Below, piece after piece: positions 16,579 through 27,000 of a stretch of 64,000 bases of DNA. Location of the stretch: contig JAUIFF010000016.1 of assembly GCA_030429545.1 (NCBI GenBank), forward strand, positions 1 through 64,000, in the 5' to 3' direction. A program made the translations under genes and the position numbers. The DNA comes from Polyangia bacterium (GTDB lineage Bacteria; Myxococcota_A; Polyangia; Nannocystales; Nannocystaceae). Numbering within the stretch: position 1 is the first letter of the stretch; each line of letters begins with the position of its first letter. The notes beneath the pieces were generated by a model. It was not told where the DNA came from. It saw nothing but the letters and a program-made list of their open reading frames with translations, and searched no databases.

Positions 16579-16917
16579 TCGCGCGATGTCTTCGGGCGGC
16601 AAGATACCGAGCAATTCGGATCAGACTCGGAACTCGACATTTTCATTGATAATACATCAAAATAATTCGAATCGACGAAGCCTGAACGGAACGCTCCGGT
16701 CTACCCGGCAAATTCGAGCTCCGGCCATAAATTCTTACATGTCTCATTGGACATGTTCGGCTGCGAAACCGGTCCGCTATCCCCGCGATTTGTCTCAAAT
16801 GCCCCCATCTGCGGGGGAGAGATCGCTCCCCGGATTTGGCGCAACTTTCGGGAAGTGTTTGGCGACGATTTCCGAATTTGCCAATACTGGCTACAGAATG
16901 CCTCTAAGCGGGTGATC
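16579..16917. other. Right-end noncoding region of element 1
   Basis: This 339-bp stretch carries no convincing gene. It contains a G/C hairpin, CCCCC-ATCTGC-GGGGG (16802-16817), that could end XRE transcription, and ACATGT boxes near 16738 and 16750. It is repeated apparently base for base at 39838-40176, which points to a functional element end, such as recombinase arm sites. Confidence 0.6.
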
Positions 16918-16925
16918 GTCGCGAC
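16918..16925. other. attR core of element 1
   Basis: GTCGCGAC preceded by GCGGGTGATC (element end) and followed by GGCGATGGCGATGG (target repeat). It has the same arrangement as 40177-40184. Confidence 0.75.
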
Positions 16926-17016
16926 GGCGATGGCGATGGCGATGGCGATGGCGATGGCGATGGCGATGGTGATGGTGATGGCGATGGCGATGGCGATGGC
17001 GATGGCGATGGCGATG
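16926..17016 (+). repeat. GATGGC tract separating the two elements
   Basis: About 91 bp of GATGGC with a few GATGGT units, flanked by attR of element 1 and attL of element 2. It is target-gene DNA trapped between tandem insertions. The runs in the plus-strand frames (Met-Ala or Asp-Gly) are not a gene here. Confidence 0.9.
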
Positions 17017-17024
17017 GTCGCGAC
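17017..17024. other. attL core of element 2
   Basis: GTCGCGAC within ATGGTCGCGACCAT (17014-17027), identical to the element 1 attL. The recombinase start lies 108 bp to the right, as in element 1. Confidence 0.75.
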
Positions 17025-17132
17025 CATTGCGCGAATACCCCAAAAGAACCGATTTCTATGGGGTTTTACTGAAAAATCGTTCCCGGTTTTCGAGACTTTT
17101 CTTGGACAGTTTTTAAGTATGGTTTTTGAGCA

Positions 17133-18401
17133 ATGGCGCGTGCGAAGTCTATCACCGAACATCTTGTATCTGCACTGAAACCGGGTGAGCATTTCATGTC
17201 TGGCCGCGTGACTGGGTTTGGAGTCCACCGCACGCCCAAGCGCGGGGCCGTTGTGTTCTTCGTTCGCAAGGTTGTCGACGGGCGAGACTATCGGCGGACC
17301 GTGGGCCGGCATCCGGCGATGTCGGTCAAACAGGCTCGTGTCGCCGCTATTTCCGAACTCGCGTGCCTTGGAAACCCCGCCGCAGTTGTCCCCCAACCGG
17401 CTTCGACTCATTTACCGGCCGCGCCCCCGGTGAGTGTGAAGCACCTGTCGTCGCCGGATCTAGCCGCCCAGCTGGCCCGTATCGAGCAACGCCTATTAAC
17501 CCTACAACCCGAGGAGGCACCCGCCACGAACCCAATCACGTTTGCCGAAGTCGTCGAGCAGCTCGACGCGGTTTACTTCGCCGACAAGGCGACCTCGACG
17601 AAGAAGACGTATCGCAACTATCTCGCCAATGTGCTGCTGCCCGAGTGGGGCGAAATTCCGGTCGAGGAAATTTCGACCGATGATGTGGAGGACTGGTTTT
17701 TCAACTACGTGGGCGTGAACGGGGGCAAACCTACGCAGCCGTACAAAATCTTCAAAAGCATTCTCAATCTCGCGCTTCGCCGCAAACTGGTCGCCAAGAT
17801 TCCGCGCTCGACGATCACCCAGGCCAACCAAACCGAGCGCGGCGAGGCTCTGTCTCATCGGGCATATAAGCGGGTGCTGTCGTTTCTCAAGCGGAAGATC
17901 CAAAGCGACCCGCAGACACAGGACTACGCGTTACTTGTCTGTGCAACGACTGGCGAGCGCTCGCACTCGCTGTGTACGCTGCACTCGAGCGAGATCGATT
18001 TTCGGACGCGCGAGGTGACGAAAAAACGCAAGGGCGGGAAGGTCGAGGCGCTGCCGTATGGCAAGGAGGCCATCAAAATTCTCAAGCAAATCCGGCCGAA
18101 GTCGCCGGGGTATTTCTTCCCGCACCAGTACATCCCGGGGCATCACCTGAGCAGTCCGAGCCTGCGACGGTATTTTCAGGCGCTGTGTGAGCAGCTCAAG
18201 ATTCGGTTGCCCTCCGGGAAGATGCCGGTGGTGCACAGTCTGCGGCACTCGTTTGTGTCGGAGCTGGCGCGGCTGGGCGTGAAGCCGACGACGATTCAGC
18301 TGCTGGCGGGGCATTCGGATCTGCAGACGACGTTGCGGTATCTGCATGGGGATAAGGAGCTTGCTCGGCGGGAGGCGGATCGGTTGGTTCTTGGGGAGTA
18401 G
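17133..18401 (+). CDS. Tyrosine recombinase of element 2
   Basis: 422 residues, about 97% identical to the 6342-7610 protein, with the same catalytic set (TTGERSHS Arg, TKKRKGGK Lys, HSLRHSF, LLAGHSD, LRYLHGD Tyr). Differences cluster in the linker (about residues 77-111) and near CEQLKIR. The upstream 108 bp to the core is also nearly the same as in element 1, so both enzymes should recognise both elements. It probably integrates and excises element 2. No excisionase gene was identified next to it. Confidence 0.93.
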   Translation: MARAKSITEHLVSALKPGEHFMSGRVTGFGVHRTPKRGAVVFFVRKVVDGRDYRRTVGRHPAMSVKQARVAAISELACLGNPAAVVPQPASTHLPAAPPVSVKHLSSPDLAAQLARIEQRLLTLQPEEAPATNPITFAEVVEQLDAVYFADKATSTKKTYRNYLANVLLPEWGEIPVEEISTDDVEDWFFNYVGVNGGKPTQPYKIFKSILNLALRRKLVAKIPRSTITQANQTERGEALSHRAYKRVLSFLKRKIQSDPQTQDYALLVCATTGERSHSLCTLHSSEIDFRTREVTKKRKGGKVEALPYGKEAIKILKQIRPKSPGYFFPHQYIPGHHLSSPSLRRYFQALCEQLKIRLPSGKMPVVHSLRHSFVSELARLGVKPTTIQLLAGHSDLQTTLRYLHGDKELARREADRLVLGE

Positions 18402-18477
18402 ATGACAGCCAAGTCAGGGAAAGTGTTTCGAACACTCGACGACCAAGTCTGAGTATCATCGCGCCTTGAGGTAAAGA

Positions 18478-18987
18478 ATGACCGACAAGTCCAAAGAATA
18501 TGAGGATGTTGCGCGAGCAGTTCTTCGCGACTGCCGGGAAGAACTTTGTCTTCGTGATGTCACCGGTCCGGTGACGAAGAAAGGTACTCGTTCCGGTACG
18601 GAGTGGAAACTGGAGGCGACGGCCGTAACAAAGACTGGATTCTACATTGTAGAATGCCGTCGACACACGAAGGACAAGATCAAACAGGAATCTGTCGGTG
18701 GAGTCGTTTACCGAGCTATGGACATCCAAGCGGAGGGTGTGATTCTCGTGTCGCCACTCGGGTTGCAGCGGGGCGCGAAACTTGTGGCTGCCGCAGAGTC
18801 CGTCCATGAGATCAAACTTGGTCCAGATTCGACAGCCCACGAGTACGTGGTCAGTTTTCACGCGGGCAAGGGAATACGAGCTTCGGACGTGATGCCTCCA
18901 ATGCAAGATCAACTCATGACAGCGACACTGAAACACCCAGACGGCACAGTTGAGGAGCTGTACTCACGTGCCGAAGACGAAGACTGA
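18478..18987 (+). CDS. Putative Mrr-like restriction endonuclease-fold protein
   Basis: A 169-residue protein with a good ribosome binding site (GAGG eight bases before the ATG). The core reads like a PD-(D/E)xK nuclease of the Mrr_cat type: EWKLEATAV, then FYIVECRR (acidic residue and basic residue of the active site), then a helix and a strand AEGVILVS. The Asp of a classical motif is not obvious, so activity is uncertain. It is the first cargo gene after the recombinase in element 2. Likely role is DNA restriction or element-specific DNA processing. Alternative: an inactive nuclease-fold DNA-binding protein. Confidence 0.5.
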   Translation: MTDKSKEYEDVARAVLRDCREELCLRDVTGPVTKKGTRSGTEWKLEATAVTKTGFYIVECRRHTKDKIKQESVGGVVYRAMDIQAEGVILVSPLGLQRGAKLVAAAESVHEIKLGPDSTAHEYVVSFHAGKGIRASDVMPPMQDQLMTATLKHPDGTVEELYSRAEDED

Positions 18988-19040
18988 TCGGTCGGTACCG
19001 GTATCAGGTGTTGTTGCGGCCAGTTGAACTGAACCATCGG

Positions 19041-19874
19041 TTAGGTGTCGCTGGACATATACCAAGCGAGTGCCCCAATGCCGAGCCCGGTGAAGACCGC
19101 AACTCCCCCGATGACCTGGAACATCTGCTGATCGTTCTTGTGTTTTTGCCGCGCCAGCTGGACCTCCAGGTCCCGTTTTTTTTTGCGTTCAGCCGCGACC
19201 TCGCGCTCGGCCGCCTGGGCCCGCTGACGTGCCTCGTTGCGCTGGGACTCCGCCTCCCGAACACGCGCGTTCGCCTCATCGACCCAGCGACTCTTGACCT
19301 TGTCTTGCTCGAGCAAATGAGACGACAACTCGTCGGACATGTAGCGCCCGGTTATCGGGACCTCGCCTGGGTTGACATTCTCTGTACGCCCCGAACCGAC
19401 CGCCTGCACACGCGGAAGCTCGTAAATACTTGCTTGTGCAACTTGACTCGAGACGACCTCCAACCGTCGACGGCGGATCTCAACCTGCGGACCAAGCCCG
19501 AGCGTATCTGTGAGGTCCGCGATCAAACCGAGGCCCGCGTTTGGGCTGTGCCCATTGAAGAGTCGACTGATCACCGACCGATCGCGGCCAATCTGACGGG
19601 CGAGGTCTGCGTTGTTGATTTCGAGAGTCGAGGCCCGCGACTTGAGCGTCTCGACCACCGCTTCCGAGGTCGTCGCAGGGGCGAGCCCTAAGCATCCACC
19701 AGACGCCTGCACCAAATCGAGATAGAGACCTAGTCCAGGCTTCGAATCCGGCTCGGCGAAAAGCTTGGCGATGTACTTCGGGTCGTGACGCGACTTTCGG
19801 GCAACTTCCTCATGCGACATGCCCGCCGTTGATAGCCACTTGTCGAGTTCACGAATCCAACTACTCGCAGGCAT
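19041..19874 (-). CDS. Double-HTH, coiled-coil, tail-anchored membrane protein
   Basis: 277 residues. Two helix-turn-helix-like repeats lie at about 5-60 (SHEEVARKSRHDPKYIAKLF) and 70-130 (NADLARQIGRDRSVISRLF). They are followed by a linker (about 130-175), a Glu/Arg/Ala coiled coil (about 185-245) and one C-terminal membrane helix (about 250-270). This would tether DNA to the inner membrane or be a membrane-bound regulator. It resembles in plan, not in sequence, the coiled-coil membrane protein at 839-1486. It is convergent with the Mrr-like gene. The family is not recognised. Confidence 0.65.
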   Translation of the reverse strand: MPASSWIRELDKWLSTAGMSHEEVARKSRHDPKYIAKLFAEPDSKPGLGLYLDLVQASGGCLGLAPATTSEAVVETLKSRASTLEINNADLARQIGRDRSVISRLFNGHSPNAGLGLIADLTDTLGLGPQVEIRRRRLEVVSSQVAQASIYELPRVQAVGSGRTENVNPGEVPITGRYMSDELSSHLLEQDKVKSRWVDEANARVREAESQRNEARQRAQAAEREVAAERKKKRDLEVQLARQKHKNDQQMFQVIGGVAVFTGLGIGALAWYMSSDT

Positions 19875-21014
19875 CCTAAAAAATTACACCGGAGGTAGCA
19901 CGTTCGCTACGCGCGAAGTTGCATAAACACCTAAACAGGCCGCGGGGCAGGTTGCCAAAACACCCCTGGCCGCCGGGCCGGAGTGCGTATACATCAAAAT
20001 TTCCAGGTAACCCTTCGAGCAGGTGATGCTCTGGTTCCTTCGTGTCGAAGGTCCAGAACGCACGCGGGACGATTTTTTTTGCAACGCCTTGGACAAGCTG
20101 GAGCTTCGTTGGAGGCCGTACGGCACGTGCCGATTCGTCCATCACGTTTCGCGCAGAAGGCAGCGTAGGGCCTTGGCGAACTGGCCTCACGTGGACCGAC
20201 GACTCCGCGGGGGAGGCCCCGCCGTGACACGTCGGCCTGGAAGGGGTTTTCCACCGATAAGGGGTTTTACGGTGTGATAACACGTGATCTCACGCGTGCA
20301 GCGAAATTTATCACGCCGTGCAACGTAATTTATCACGCCTTGATGACCAATTTCGCGAGGTTCGACGCCGCCTGTTTGAGTCGCAGCGCGCGTGGTCTGA
20401 CCGCGTTGCGGGTTCGTGCACTTGAGCATTTTGGGGCAGCTTCACAGCCGGCGGCCGCGAAGCCTGTGTTGCAGTTTGATTGCAAATGCAACAGATTGTT
20501 GCCAACAGACGGCGAGCGGTTTTTGACGCAAAATGTCTCGCACCTACTGTCGGCCGATGAGCTCCTTCGAATTGAGTGCTCTCGGCTCGTCGACTTCGAT
20601 TTCGACGCGGTCGAAAAGAGTTGGGAGATCTCCTCGGGTCCACCGAACCGGTTAATCGGTTGTTTGATGACGCTTCGCCAGTTGAGCGCCCATTGGGTGT
20701 GGGCGTGGCAAACAACGACCTGATGACCGCCTGCCTACAGGGCATCTTCAGCGTCGGATGCCGACGGTGCGTCTCGGAGTGCGACCTTGGCGAGCTTGCC
20801 GGCTCAGCCCGTTGCGATACTTGACGTTCAGTTGTTTGGCAACGTCGAAAAGAACGCCGTTTTTTTGGCCTGACATCGACGTTCGCGCGTCGAGACCTAT
20901 TTTTGTTTGACACAGGGTTGGTATCGCGCCATTTTCTGCAGCTCCGCGACCGCGACTGCCCAGACCGGATCTGTCAAAGCTGCGCTGCTAACCCGATGCC
21001 AATATAGATTGTCG
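19875..21014. other. Long intergenic region before the NRPS operon
   Basis: About 1.1 kb with several overlapping open frames (for example 20274-20723 on the plus strand) that have no ribosome binding site and no protein-like pattern; I do not call a gene. It must hold the NRPS promoter. The only structured signal is the set of GGYGTGATAA boxes at 20271-20339. Confidence 0.5.
20271..20339. promoter_or_regulatory. Three GGYGTGATAA boxes, candidate operator
   Basis: GGTGTGATAA lies at 20271-20280 on the plus strand. The inverse, TTATCACGCC, lies at 20308-20317 and 20330-20339, within a 13-bp direct repeat AATTTATCACGCC spaced exactly 22 bp (two helical turns). Helical phasing and inverted orientation suggest cooperative protein binding. 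It lies about 680 bp before the NRPS start. Confidence 0.55.
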
Positions 21015-24000
21015 ATGACTGCGCTTCCCCTACGTACGCCCCTCACCGCCGCACAACGAGGGATCTGGACGGCACAACGTCTCGATCCCACCAACCCAGC
21101 GTACAACTGCGGAGGATATCTCCAACTGCGAGGGGAACTCAACATCGATGCCTTGCGCGGATCGATCGACCAATGTCGTCGCGAATACGATGCGCTGAGG
21201 ACGACATTTCATGAACACGAGGAGTCCGTCTGGCAAGAGGTTCACCCCCTGTGCCGAGATTCGCTCTCGATCGTCGATCTCCAACATAAGAGCAATCCCC
21301 ACGACGCCGCGATCGAAAACATGCGCGCGCGCATGGCGACGGCGATCGATCCCCTGCGTACCCCACTGATCGAAGAGGTGCTGTTCGTCGTGGGCAAAGG
21401 TCAGCACCTTCTCTTCCTTCGATTCCATCACATCGTGATGGATGGGTATAGTCATCTTCTTTATTGGAGGCGACTCGGCGAGCACTATCGTGCGAACGTC
21501 GAACAACGCGAACCCGCGCCAGCTCCCTCCTCGAGCCTCTCGAGTATCGTCGAAGCACAGCGGTCGTACGACGAATCGCCCCAACACGACCACGATCGAG
21601 CCTACTGGACACACGCCACTGCAACGTGGGATCCGCAGGAGGTTGCAACGCTTTGTGAGCAAGCCACGCTCCCCTCTCGCGGCATCCGTCGGCGGTCGAG
21701 CGCGCTAGACGACGCCCCGCTCGCAGCGATCGAGCGCGCGGCATCCAGGCTGGGAACGCGCTGGTCCGTGTTCATGCTGGCAGCGGTGTCGGCGTACCTG
21801 CATCGTCATTCGGGCAAGCGCGATGTCGTCTTGGGCTTGCTGGTCACTACGCGTCTGACCCGCGAGACCCGCGAGACGCCGTGCATGCTTGCCAACGAGC
21901 TGCCACTGCACGTCCCGATCGATCACGAAACCACCATCGCTGACCTCACCCAACAGGTGTCCGCGGCTGTGGGCTCGTTGCTCAAGCACCAGCGCCATCG
22001 CGGAGAAGAGGTGGCCGCGGCGCGCGAAGGCGATGCTTCGCCTACACACGGCACTCCAGTCGTCAACATCATCTCAGTCGGCCCCGCGCCTTCATTTGCA
22101 GACATTCGGGTCGACATGCACTTTTTGTCGTCAGGACCAATCCGCGACCTCAAAGTCGACATCTATCGTCAAGGTCCGACCTCGGCCACGATCAACTTCG
22201 ATGCTAACCCCGATCTCTTCACCGCGGCCGATCTCTCGGCCCACCAAGCGCGGTTCTCACGTTTCCTCGAGGTGCTGAGCAACGCGGAGCCCACCCAGCG
22301 CATCGCAGCGCTCCCGCTCGTGACCCAAGAAGAACGCAGCCAGCTCCTTGGTGCTTTGGGCGACACACAGCGTCCATACGATCTGAGTGAATGTTTGCAC
22401 CAACACGTGTGGCAGCAAGCCGCCCGAACACCCGAGGCGATCGCGGTAGAGTCTGAGGACGCTCGATTGACGTACGCGGAGCTGGCCACGACGTGCAAGC
22501 GACTGAGCCAGACGCTGCGTGAGCGCGGTGTCGATGTGGGCGACCGCGTAGGAGTGCTCTGCCGCCGATCCGTCGAGATGGTGGTCGCCTTGCTCGCGGT
22601 CATCGACGCGGGCGCGGCGTATCTCCCGCTCGACCCCGATCTTCCACTGAGCCGCCTGAAATTCATGGTGGATGACGCAAAGGTGCAGTGGATCGTGAGT
22701 CCGTCTTCTTTGCGATCATCCGTGGAAACACTCGACAAGGACGTGCTCCTTCTCGACGAAGCCCGACCCGAGACCTCCTCATCGGTCTTTCCCGCCCGCC
22801 CGGCTGCCCATGACCCTGCTTACGTGATCTACACGTCGGGCTCCACGGGTCAGCCCAAAGGTGTAGTCGTCCCGCACCGCGGAATCGTCAATCGCCTGCT
22901 GTGGATGCAAGAGCATTTTGTACTGACCCCCAGCGACACAGTCTTGCAAAAGACGACGTTCGCCTTCGACGTGTCCGTGTGGGAGTTCTTCTGGCCGCTC
23001 ATGGTGGGTGCCCGCTTGTTCATGGCACCCGATGGTCAACATCGCGATCCGAGACGACTCATCGAAACGATGCAGCGCGAGGGCGTCACGACGGTTCATT
23101 TTGTGCCCCCCATGCTGGACCTCTTTCTCGCCGAGCCCAGCTCAGCTCAGTTGCACGGGCTCGCGCGGGTGATTTGTAGCGGAGAGGTCCTCTCACCTTC
23201 TTCCGTGGGGCGTTTCTTCGACGTCTTTGGTGATGACACAGCCCAAGCCCCGCAGCTGCACAATCTCTACGGACCCACGGAGGCTTCGGTTGACGTAACC
23301 GCATGGCAGTGCACACCTTCCGATGCCGATCGAAAGAGCATTCCGATCGGTCGCCCTGTCGCCAACACTTCGATCTACATCCTCGACGCGCATGGGCATC
23401 TCGCCCCTCGAGGAAGCACAGGAGAGCTGTGTATCGGCGGGGTGCAGGTCGCCAGCGGATACCTCCACCGCCCCGAGCTCACCGCGTCCAAGTTCGTCGA
23501 CGATCCATTTCGCGGCGAGACCATGTACAAAACAGGAGACCTCGCGCGGATCAACGACGACGGCGTCATCGAGTTCTTGGGGCGCGCAGATTTTCAAGTC
23601 AAAGTTCGAGGATTTCGCATCGAGCTCGGCGAGATCGAGCGTGCACTACGTGCCCAGCCCGCGGTATCTCGTGCCATCGTCACCACCTGGCAACGCACCG
23701 CTGGCGATCGACGCGTCGTCGCCTATCTCGTAGGTGGCTTCGATCCCCCCAATGTCGCGGCGATCGAAGCCACCTTGCGCGAGACGCTTCCCGACTACAT
23801 GGTGCCCGCGCACATCATCGTGCTCGATGCGTTGCCGCTGTCGCCCAACGGCAAGGTGGCGCGCGACGCACTGCCCAAGCCCGAGGTCGAACGGGCCTCG
23901 GCAACACCGCTCGCTGCGAACTCCCCCCAAGACGTCGCCCTCTTCGAAGCATGGACGCGCGTGTTGGGCATCGTCCCAACCTCCGCCGCGGATTCGTTCT

Positions 24001-27000
24001 TTTCTCAGGGCGGCGACTCGATGTCCGTCCTCGAGCTACGGGCGGAGGCCGAGCGGCGCGGTCTTACGTTCGACGTCGACGCATTCTTCAAAGAACCCAC
24101 GCTGGGCAGCCTCCGCGCAAAGGTACGACCCCACGACCAACAACACGCGCAGATCGAGCCCTGGTCAATGCTCACGGAGTCCGATCGGGCCAAGATTCCC
24201 GAGGGCATCGAAGACGCCTTCGCGCTCAGTGCCATGCAGCGCGGGATGCTCCTATACACCGATCTGGAGTATGCGGGGTCGGCGTATCGCGTAGTCACGA
24301 GTTTGCACATCGAGGCACCGTTGGACCTCGATCGACTTCGCCTCGCCATCGAGCGCACGATGCAACGCCATCCGCTGCTGCGCTGCTCCTTCGACATGTC
24401 GACGTACTCCGTCCCGCTCCAGCTCGTCCACGAGGATGTCGACGTCCGCATCGACATCCTTGACGACCTCAGCGACCGCACGCATGAAGAGCAAGATGCC
24501 GTCATCGAGGCTTGGGCCGCAAAGGTCAAACACACCCAGTTCGATCCCTCAAAACCGCCGCTGTTGTTCTTCGCGATCAACGTCCGCGGCCCTCGGGAGT
24601 TTCAACTCTCCGTCGTCGAACACCATGTGGTGCTCGATGGCTGGAGCGACAGCATGATGTTCAACGAGATCATCGGACGCTACGAGTCACTGCTCGAGGG
24701 CGACGACCTCCTGCTCCCTGCAATCGCCTCCGACTATCGCAGCTTCGTGGCGGCCGAGCGTGCGATCCGCGAGAACCTGCAAGCCTCGGGTCATTGGCGT
24801 GCCGTCCTCGAAGGTGCCGAACCCTCGATCCTGCCGCGTAAGAGCGGAGCATCGAGTCGAGCGGTCTCAGTTTACGAGGCATTCGACATTCCTCTCGATC
24901 CCCAAACGGTGGAACGACTCCGCGCGCTCGCCAAAGACGAAGGCCTACCACTCAAAGCAATGTTCGTCGCGGCACACCTCAGTGTGCAAGCCTGGGTCTG
25001 CAACCAATCCGAGGTGCTCACGGGCGTGATCTCCAACGGTCGCCTCGAGCAGCCTGGAGCCGACGAGGTCATCGGCGTGTTTCTCAACACGTTGCCGCTG
25101 CGCGTGGACACCGACGGCCTGCACCTCATCGCGCTCGCCCGCGCGGTGTTCGACGCGGAGGTCAGCGGCCGCCGATGGCGTCGTTTTCCGTTCACCCAGA
25201 TGCTGCGCGAATCGAAGCTCGACGCATCCCTCGACAGCTACGTCAACTTCATGGACTTCCACGGTCACTGGAGTTCCCATGCCACGAACTCGGTCCGCGT
25301 AAAAAACGGCATTGGCGTCGCGGAGACCAACTTCCCGCTCGCGGTGAACTTCTTGGTCGACCCCGTCTTGGGCGGCGTTCGAGCTTGGCTCGACTGCGAC
25401 GTCGCCCAGCTCGATGCGCACTTCTCCAAGTACCTCGCCGCCAGTTACGGGCGAATCCTAGCGGACGCTGCGCAGTCCCCCCACACGCCGATGGCCGACT
25501 TTCATCGCCTTGGCGTCGCCCAATCCGAGCTCGTATCTCGCTGGCAAGGCACCTCGCTCGACCTCGAAGAGCACCACCTCCCGCTGCATCAGATCGCAGC
25601 CTCGGCCGTACGCACACCTCAAAGCCTCGCGCTCGTTGGACATGACGCCGAGCTCGACTATCACGCCTTGCGCACGCGGACGCGCCAGCTCGCCCACTAC
25701 CTCATCGCGCAAGGCGTGCGCCGTGGCGATCGCGTGGGTGCGTGTATCGAACGCGGCTCGTCGCTCGTCGTCGCTCTGCTCGCTATCATGGAGGCAGGAG
25801 CCGCGTACGTTCCGCTCGACCCAACCTACCCACAATCGCGCCTATCTTTCATCGCCGACGACGCGCAACTACGCTGTGTGCTGATCGACGAGGTGGCCCC
25901 CACAATCTCGGCCAACGTCGTGCTCGACCTCTCCGCACGCGCCCCGGAGATCGCCGCGATGCCCACTCACGCGCCCGAGGTCGAGTCCGCACACGAAGAC
26001 ATCGCCTATATCCTCTATACTTCGGGTTCGACGGGGCGCCCCAAAGGTACGAAGATCACCCATCGCAACCTGATCAACTTCTTCGTTGGCATGGACGAAG
26101 CCGTGGGGATCAGTAGGGACGACGTACTACTCGCATTGACGAGCGTCTCCTTCGACATCTCCGTGCTCGAGCTCCTGTGGCCATTGACCCGAGGCGCTCA
26201 GGTCGTCATCGCTCCAGCGAACATCATCGAAAACCTCGTACCAGGCGACGCCCCCCCCGATCGCGCGCGGTTCTCGCTGGCGCGACTCTTGGAGCTGCAC
26301 AACGCCACCATGCTACAGAGCACACCATCGTTGCAGGCTGCGATGGTAGACGAGCCGCAGGTCCTCGAGGCCATGCAGTCGTTGCACACGGTCTTGGTGG
26401 GCGGAGAAGCGTTCCCCACTGGCCTTGCCGATCGTCTGCTGTCCGCGTTGCCCAAGGCGCGGGTGATCAACATGTATGGCCCCACCGAGACCACGATCTG
26501 GTCCACCACCCATGAGGTCGTACGTGAAGACGTGCAGCGCGACACGATCCCCATCGGCCGCCCGATCACCAACACCTCGGCGCTCGTACTCGATGGTCGC
26601 GGACGCCCTGTGCCGGCGGGCGTCTCGGGCGAACTGTGGCTCGGTGGCGAAGGGGTCGCTATGGGCTATTGGCACCGCCCCGATCTAACTTCGCAACGCT
26701 TCACCTCTCCCGCGTCCGATCTCCCGCGAATGTATCGCACGGGCGATCGCGTTCGATGGCGTGCAGACGGCGTGCTCGAGTTCTTGGGACGCGTCGATCG
26801 GCAGCTCAAGATCCGTGGGCACCGCATCGAACCCAACGAGATCGAAAGCGTGCTCTCCCGTCATCGCAACGTCCGCGAAGCCGCGGTTGTGGGGATCAAG
26901 CCGCAGGGCGCCCGAAGCTGCGAGCTCATCGCGTTCGTCACCCCCAGTGCAAACGTATCGATCGAGCAAGCCGAAGGCGTGCACGTCGACCAATGGCGGG

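Larger units (their letters stand above)
6226..16925. mobile_element. Integrated element 1 (about 10.7 kb), recombinase at left and kinase-XRE module at right
   Basis: It is bounded by GTCGCGAC at 6226-6233 and 16918-16925. The left end carries the 422-residue recombinase 108 bp from the core, transcribed inward. The right end carries the kinase, 134-residue orphan, divergent XRE gene and a 339-bp noncoding stretch that ends at the core. Cargo includes small membrane proteins, a RloA/RloB-like pair, a coiled-coil protein and fragments of recombinase and kinase. The same left and right ends recur in element 2, so the boundaries are well supported. No transfer genes are visible, so mobility beyond integration and excision is unclear. 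Parts of 7.6-13 kb are visibly richer in A/T than the flanks. Confidence 0.8.

Noticed and set aside
16701..17411. Minus-strand protein across the att junction
   Set aside because: It reads through two att cores, the GATGGC tract and the start of the recombinase in antisense; a repeat artefact.
20274..20723. 149-residue gene before the NRPS operon
   Set aside because: No ribosome binding site, no protein-like pattern, and it overlaps the operator-like boxes.
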